A stretch of 64,000 bases of DNA from assembly GCF_029227915.1 (NCBI RefSeq), contig NC_079881.1:12811501-12875500 (forward strand). The letters are read 5' to 3'. The translations under genes and the position numbers were made by a program. This DNA comes from Hydractinia symbiolongicarpus. Lineage: Eukaryota; Cnidaria; Hydrozoa; Anthoathecata; Hydractiniidae. Positions 58,272 to 64,000 of this stretch are shown here, one piece after another. The notes beneath the pieces were generated by a model. It made no database searches, was not told the DNA's origin, and worked only from the letters and a program-made list of their open reading frames with translations. The first letter of the stretch is position 1; each line of letters starts with the position of its first letter.

Positions 58272-59094
58272 AGGTGGCAGTAACCCTTCTTTAGCTGTCC
58301 AAATAGCTGAATTATTTACTCAGTGTTTTATTTATACCATTTTATTTTACTATTTCCTAGAAATATAGGCCTTAATACATAAGAAAATGATTTTAACTTA
58401 ACACTAAAATTGCTGAGTCAGCAGAAATTTCTTTTTAAAAATGTTTCAAAAACAAGAAAAACTTTTTACAATCTCGTTATTTTTCATCAGCTTCTGTTTT
58501 TAAATGAACCTTGGGTTAACCCTGTTAAAACGGTGTGCGGATTTTTTTTGTTCATTCTTATTTTTTTAACAATAGCCTTTAATCTTTTTTCAAAAGATTT
58601 TTTGTTAGCATCCCCTGCTGCATCAAACGCTGTTAAAAGAAAAATATCCCGAATAAAAAGATTTCCGCACACCGTATCATGGCTGCATGATTCACCAAGC
58701 ATGTCTGAAAATTTTAAAGTAAAACGAAAATGCTATTGAAAGTTACAGCTTGTGCAATGTAGCATAATGAAGATCATCTTAAATTTCTTCATAATGCGCC
58801 ATCTTTGTTGTTATTAACGTTTCTCTTTAATAATTACATCATTTCTTTCTGTACAATTTCACAACCATGTAGACTTAAACTATACTCGGGAAAACTAATT
58901 AATTATTCATGAATTTTATTTTAAAGAGGAATTTTTAAGGCTAAATATTTTTGGTGAAAGATAATAGTATTATAGCCATAAAATCGTGACAAGTGTGTTA
59001 TAACAGAAAAAATTGGATATATATAGTCTGAAAATAACCTTACGTCACCAATTATGTAAAAAAAATCCGATTTTTAAAAGGATTACTGCCACCT
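58272..59094. mobile_element. Inverted-repeat element directly abutting the previous one (about 823 bp)
   Basis: Ends AGGTGGCAGTAACCCTT and, in complement, AGGTGGCAGTAATCCTT (17 bp, one mismatch). The inside contains 58745-58995, whose inverted partner is at 21645-21890. It also holds a 12-bp inverted pair ACGGTGTGCGGA / TCCGCACACCGT at 58530 and 58664. An open frame at 58410-58739 lies across this hairpin and is not convincing as a gene. Confidence 0.55.
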
Positions 59095-60750
59095 TAAAAT
59101 AATGTTTTATTATTGTAATAACATATACAGTACCGCTTAAATGTACACAAGTTTTAGGATCTCATGTCTCATTTCTACATAAATATCTTTTATTCATTAC
59201 CTCTTTTGTAGACTGCGTAATTGAAGAATTAAAAACAGCGCTTCATTTTTTGCGTTTTTATTTCCATGTGATTTCTTTGAATAATATTACTCGCTACAGT
59301 TTTATTTAGGAGCTTGATTGTTCACGCACATAAGGAATGAGTTCGTATTTTAGGCGAGTTATTATTCACTTGTCTAACACATTTTAGGACCGTGCCAAGG
59401 TGCATGCGTGCGATCGCGCACCTAATATGAGGCAGTCTGCAAAATCATTTCTATACATCTTAAATAACGAAACGTTGTGGTAAAAAAAAATAGTTAGGTG
59501 TGATTCACACTGGCTAATATTCACATTGCACTTGTAAATTTTGCTTACAAGTGCGATTTTTTGCACTCCATATAGCACTGGTAATTTTTTAGCGGGTGCT
59601 TTTTCTGGCTCTGGCCTGACATATTAGAAAAGTTAAATCATTGTGGGTATTAAATGTGTGTTTTTGTAAAATAACCTTCACACAAAAAATCATTGCTACC
59701 TGTTTTGTTTTGTCTTAAAATGTTTGTATGTTTTTTTGTGTCATAAAACAAACGATACAAAGTACATTATATACTTCGTTATGCTAAACGAAAACAATAT
59801 TAAGTGCTTTGTTTAAAGTAAAAAGTACAAACGAAGTCCATACAAACTTTTTTATAACATGATACAAAATGTTTTCTTGTCACTTAAAAAAGGAATATGG
59901 CCACGTTAAAGCTCTGTAGAGACATTTTCTCATCATTTTAAAAATAAATACAACTTTCAAGCTTCATAGAGACGTTTTCTCATCACTTTAAAAAGAAATA
60001 TGGCCACGTTAAATATATAATATATATGTAAATATATGGTAGTATAAAGACAAAGTGATTTTATGCCAAATACAAGTCAAAATATAGTACGTTTATATTA
60101 AGCCTGTTAAGTATTATAATTTATTAATTATAATCGAATAATTATTCTATTGAATTCTTCACCACCATCATTTGCATGGTGAAATTTAGCCCATAGTAGG
60201 ATTAAGTACTTTTTTCTACAAGAAAAAAAACTTACTTTTGACATTGATGCAAACTTTTATTTATTGTCAATTTACCTAGTAACAAAGATTTAAATATGCT
60301 AAACATGGACCATAATATATTGTTCTGTTTCACATGAAAACCTATTACCATAATCAACTTTTTTTAACATATATATACATAGATATTTCAGGGTGTTTGT
60401 AGTTGCGGCAATCATGTCTCAGCTGAATAGAACCAACCACAATAATTTACAAAATGATTAATTAAATGTGTGAGTGGGTCAGGAATACATAGCGGGGTGC
60501 AACTTACCGAAAGAGATTCAGGAGAGTTTACTGTATTTAAAGAAACTCCTAGTTTTGCAAGGAAAAGACTATACATTTGTTTAAAAAATTAAGCAAAACA
60601 TATACTTTTTTATTGTAGTAAAACATCGTTACTATATCTGAGCATCCCACAAACTACCAAGTCAGAAAATCAAATAATTTATGACAACATTAATTTATCA
60701 ATCAAAACAAGATTTGCTTAAATTTGACGGAAAACATAATTCAGATATAC
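59095..60750. other. Non-coding stretch with short repeats
   Basis: 59528-59554 forms a hairpin (GCACTTGTAA / TTACAAGTGC, 7-base loop). 59885-60015 is a diverged tandem repeat of about 53-bp units (TAGAGACxTTTTCTCATCAx and AATATGGCCACGTTAAA). No supported gene is present, apart from a possible short exon at 59622-59545 on the minus strand (see findings). Confidence 0.5.
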
Positions 60751-60756
60751 TGTGAT

Positions 60757-61016
60757 AGTATTGTTCTGCCCAATCTTAGGAGACTGCCCAATATTTGGAC
60801 ATAAAAATGCCCAGTTCGTCAAAAGATTAGGCAGGAGACCATGGATGTGACACACAAGCTCTGTTGTTTGCAAGACCCTACAAACATTCTCAGGCACATT
60901 AAAAAAAATATATTTGGGGTATGTACATCAAAAACGAATTTGCCAGTACTGTTGAATTGACCAGGCCAGATTTGGCTAAGACGGGGGCCGTTTCAAGATT
61001 GGGCAGAACAGTATCA
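60757..61016. mobile_element. Non-autonomous inverted-repeat element (about 260 bp)
   Basis: Ends AGTATTGTTCTGCCCAATCT on the left and the complement of AAGATTGGGCAGAACAGTAT on the right: 19 of 21 positions match. Extra internal GCCCAAT and TGGACAT motifs repeat the end. No ORF. Confidence 0.7.
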
Positions 61017-61554
61017 TTGGGAAATTAGCAAGATAGTTTGGTGATATTGTTTTCGAAAACGCTGTATTTGATCCAATTTGATCAATAGACATATAGTTAA
61101 AATTGTAATACTATTCTCACTTCAAGGGAAGGTTATATTTTTTGTGGTGAGTCAATAAATGTAAGCTTGCTGTATCAAGCTGGTTTCTAATGTCTGACAT
61201 CAAGCAATGACAGATGAGCATTAAGTGCACAAGAAATGTGCATGATTCTGTGCAAAAATGCAAATTTGGACCAGAAAACACACACACATTAAGATTCCAG
61301 TATTTTGTGCAATTCAAACAACCATATTTCAACCATGACAATATACAGTAGTAAAAGCTGTTAAATTGAAAGCTATGACCTTGACCAAGAGAATAATAAG
61401 GCGTCAAATAAGAAAAACTGTTTTTACACTCAGCTATGCTAGCTAGCTATCACAGTGAAGTTAGTTTTAGTCAAATTCATAAGAAAATAAAAGAAAACAA
61501 AGAAAGTAAGAAACAGAAAATAAAAACACAAGAAACTTTGGCAGCTCAAAGCGC

Positions 61555-61644
61555 GAAGAACTTTCCCGCGTCCAATATATGACGTAATGTTGGTCAATAC
61601 TGCTACGCTATTGGTCAACAGTTTTTGGTTGCCTTCATATATAA
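61555..61644 (+). promoter_or_regulatory. Promoter-like cluster of factor sites
   Basis: Within 90 bp lie TTTCCCGCG (E2F-type), GTCCAATA (CCAAT box), TGACGTAA (CRE-like), two ATTGGTCA-like inverted CCAAT boxes and CATATATAAATGG. This density of known animal promoter motifs, just before an ATG in good context, suggests a real promoter. It could also serve the minus-strand gene, but no exon was tied to it. Confidence 0.4.
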
Positions 61645-62001
61645 ATGGCGAACATAGTTACGCTAAATTCAGCGGTGCCTGGAGAAATTATGAAAAGGTA
61701 TATGGTTACAATAGATTACACTTTGTTTTGCCCTCGAAAGGAGATGGTCAGAGAATCTATATACTTTAAATTTTTAAGTTTTTATTTCCTAGTTACGCCT
61801 GTGTATGTTAAGGGGTTTATAATCTTGGGTAATTAGATCATTTTAATTTGTTGTCTTACTTGTTCAGTTATTTTTGTTAATGTTTTTTAAATTTCTTATA
61901 GACTGAGCAAGTTGAATTTTGTAAACAAACTTTATGTAGACAGTTGTTTCATAAAAATGGCGTGTAAAGGTTTTAGCCATATAGCTGTTCTGCCTGGATA
62001 A
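61645..62001 (+). CDS. Possible two-exon small protein
   Basis: Exon one 61645-61697 (ATGGCGAACATAG start; donor AAAAG|GTATAT) and exon two 61902-62001 (acceptor TTTCTTATAG) join in frame to a 50-residue product: MANIVTLNSAVPGEIMKR, then LSKLNFVNKLYVDSC and a stop. Read-through without splicing gives 63 residues. It sits right behind a promoter-like cluster. No family was recognised, and the short length leaves chance a serious possibility. Confidence 0.3.
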
Positions 62002-62160
62002 TGAACATTGGCCTGATTAAGAAGTAGCTTGCCCTGGTTAAGAACAGGGCAGGAAATACATAATCAGGGCAACATAATCAGGACAGGCCGGCTTATTACT
62101 CAAAATAATTATTTGGCACTTATAAAAGGAACATAATCAGGTCAGGCCAGATTGTGTACG
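61990..62160. repeat. Short interspersed direct repeats
   Basis: Several copies of AACATAATCAGG and CAGGCCxG-type segments recur irregularly. A related block recurs beyond the next element at about 62690-62730 (TATGTATGACAG, AATATTATTCTTTATTGAAT), so the element 62213-62676 may have landed inside this repeat. Confidence 0.4.
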
Positions 62161-62212
62161 ACAGTCTAATATTATTTCTCACTTATTATAGAATGAACAT
62201 AATTGGGGCAAA

Positions 62213-62677
62213 GGTGCTGATAAGCCGCAAACGCCTGCGCATATATAAGGGCGAGTTCGGGCGACTTTTCGAATTAAATTGACGGTTGTCCGCCGAAACC
62301 GCCTGCACTTTCCCGAACTCGCTCGAAACATTCCTGAAATGCAACACCTTGTAACATAAACATGGCGGAAGACAATTAAAGAACACGCTTGAAGAGAAAG
62401 GAGGTAATAAAGTTTATATATAAGTTATTTATCAAGTAAATCTTATCAAAACCATAAAAACAGTTCTTTTAAGAACTTAGCTACCATATAGTTAGTTCAT
62501 TCTAATTTTTATACTTTTTTAAATAATTCTTCGAGAGTCATTTATGGTGAATCTTTTTTTCGGGCATTGTTCGGGACTATGCGGGTTTTTTTCGGCCAAA
62601 TACTGAATTTTCTTTAAAATGCCGAACTTACCCGAAAACACCCGCACTTTTTACGGTGTATGCGGCTTATCGGCACC
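62213..62677. mobile_element. Non-autonomous inverted-repeat element (about 465 bp)
   Basis: The left end GGTGCTGATAAGCCGCAAAC and the complement of the right end GGTGCCGATAAGCCGCATAC are inverted. Inside, CGAACTCGC, GGGCGAGTTCGGG and CCCGAAAACACCCGC form further GC-rich inverted pairs, unusual against the AT-rich background. No intact ORF; an ATGGCGGAAGAC start at about 62361 runs into a stop after five codons. Confidence 0.6.
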
Positions 62678-62869
62678 CTCGTGGGCAGGCCCACTTATGT
62701 ATGACAGGCAAATATTATTCTTTATTGAATTTCCGTGCCCGCAGGCGTAGGAAATTCTTTAAAACCGACGTTTTTTTCTTTCGGAGCATTTTTTAAGAAA
62801 AAATCGACCCTGGGATTTCACGTTCCTCCGTCACAGATTCAAACTTCTTACCCAAGCTCCCTAACTACT

Positions 62870-63135
62870 TGGAAGTCATCTAAATGACGTTTCAGGCCAA
62901 AATTGGTATTTGTTTTCGACAAAATTTGGCACAGTTAACAAAAAAATGTGCTAAACATAATGGTGACATAATAATTTTGATTTTTGTCACCTAAATGTCA
63001 TTTTAGGCCAAAATTGGTCCAAAAATTCTAACTACTTTATTATAAACAAAATTTGGCACAGAAAAAAAGTATGCTGAAAATGATGGTCACATCAAAATTT
63101 TGATTTTTTGTCAACTAAATGCTGTTTAAGACCAT
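62870..63135. repeat. Tandem repeat, two units of about 120-125 bp
   Basis: Shared order: AACTACTT, TCAxCTAAATGxC, TTTxAGGCCAAAATTGGT, ACAAAATTTGGCACAG, ATGCTxAAxATxATGGT and ATTTTGATTTTTGTCA. A partial third unit starts at about 63110. Confidence 0.75.
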
Positions 63136-63399
63136 AAACGTTTCAAGCGCAAGACTTTTAACTATCAATGATAGGCTGTAATTTTGTTAGCAATTTCTTT
63201 TAAAATGTGAGTTTATTACGACACGTTTCGTTTTGTTTCCGTTTGTTTAAGATATAATGTCACATGTGTGCTTTATCTTCAGAGCTTAATGCACCAAACC
63301 TCTTCGAATGTCTGGCACGATAACACAACGAATTAGCAGGTTGTCATCAAATATTTTGGTAGCGAGCGGAAATTCTTAGAGCCCCCAGAGCTTCTTGTA

Positions 63400-63719
63400 T
63401 TATGCTTCAGAACAAGTCCATTGACGTCTTTGAAGGAATTCATATGATTGATGCCTTAAAAAGTGCTGCCATAGCTACCCGAAATCGGTTGATGCTTACC
63501 ATGACATTTGGTGTGAGAAAGCTATATTTTTAGCTCAAAAAGTGTGTTACTCCTGCAAAATCTGGGACTTGTGGCCGTCAAAGAAAGAGGTCCAACATTC
63601 CTGCTGATAACATTTCAGAATATTTCAAATGGACAACAACTATTCCAATGTTGGTGCTGGAGTTTATTTTTAAGTAAGATGCGCTCTCTCATCAAAATTT
63701 AAGTGAATTAATTCAATAG
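63400..63719 (+). pseudogene. hAT-type transposase relic
   Basis: Plus-strand pieces in three frames add up to a conserved hAT (ZMYM1-like) segment: NKSIDVFEGIHMIDALKSAA, VDAYHDIWCEKAIFLAQKV, then CGRQRKRSNIPADNISEYFK, TIPMLVLEF and DALSHQNLSELIQ. The RQ…RSN.PA….EY…..IP.L pattern is diagnostic for the insertion region of these proteins. Two or more frameshifts and internal stops show that it is dead. The 5' part is missing or unrecognisable; the remainder toward 64000 is non-coding. Confidence 0.65.
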
Positions 63720-64000
63720 TAAGGTTATATTAAAATATTGGTAATAAATAGTAAAAAGTAATAGTAGTAGTGTCGTAAATAATTATATAATAAGAAATAC
63801 TCTCCCCTTTTTTTTGGTGATGACAAACCTGCTTGATTTCAAAATGTTCCCCGGGCTCAGTAACTTCGCTGACAGTACCTGGGTCAAGGAGCAACTAAGT
63901 TTTTTTCTTTTCTCCATTGATGATTGCGATTGTGATTGCTATAATGACATGATTAATCCATACCTTCCTTTTGTTAAATTTTTCACACATTAGTTATATA

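Noticed and set aside
58410-58739. 109-codon plus-strand frame
   Set aside because: It spans a 12-bp inverted pair inside a transposable element and both strands look equally open; no protein motif.
62361-62380. ATGGCGGAAGAC start resembling a host gene start
   Set aside because: It stops after five codons and lies inside a non-autonomous inverted-repeat element.

Overview
The window is AT-rich eukaryotic (metazoan) nuclear DNA. Genes are split by short introns with GT-AG borders, and most of the remaining DNA is transposon debris. The retroelement mix (CR1/L2-like and endonuclease-type LINEs, a tyrosine-recombinase retrotransposon, Helitrons, hAT and Harbinger relics, many short inverted-repeat elements) and the style of the kinase and GPCR fit a cnidarian, possibly a hydrozoan. 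The species cannot be fixed from this sequence alone.

Layout. 1-1.3 kb: 5' exons of a divergent protein kinase on the minus strand that runs off the left edge. 3.2-9.4 kb: decayed minus-strand coding relics broken up by two LINEs (a CR1-like 3' end and a nearly full-length endonuclease/RT LINE). 9.5-12 kb: an old Helitron-type element split by a 5'-truncated CR1-like LINE whose RT frame is still open. 12-31 kb: mostly non-coding, with a minisatellite, a small secreted cysteine-rich peptide gene on the minus strand (15.5-15.8 kb), a Harbinger deletion derivative (18.2-19.0 kb) and several dispersed or inverted-repeat elements. 31.4-32.5 kb: a seven-transmembrane receptor on the plus strand. 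34.4-36.5 kb: three head-to-tail non-autonomous Helitrons. 37.2-41.3 kb: a degenerate tyrosine-recombinase (DIRS/Ngaro-like) retrotransposon. 42-43 kb: a tandem duplication and a long AT microsatellite.

45.1-57.6 kb holds the main discovery. It is a minus-strand gene of at least 26 exons whose reading frame stays open across every predicted splice: 4269 nt, exactly 1423 codons including the stop. It encodes a SET methyltransferase domain, a long acidic region with an internal duplication, two zinc-finger-like motifs, a tyrosine-recombinase catalytic domain and a C-terminal SANT/Myb-like module. I read it as a chromatin-modifying SET domain fused to a Crypton-type recombinase, either a captured host gene or an intron-rich mobile element. 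Its start exon was not found.

57.8-64 kb: adjoining inverted-repeat elements, a possible promoter with a small two-exon gene (61.6-62.0 kb), tandem repeats and a decayed hAT transposase (63.4-63.7 kb). All gene models come from reading splice signals and frames by eye. No database search was run.
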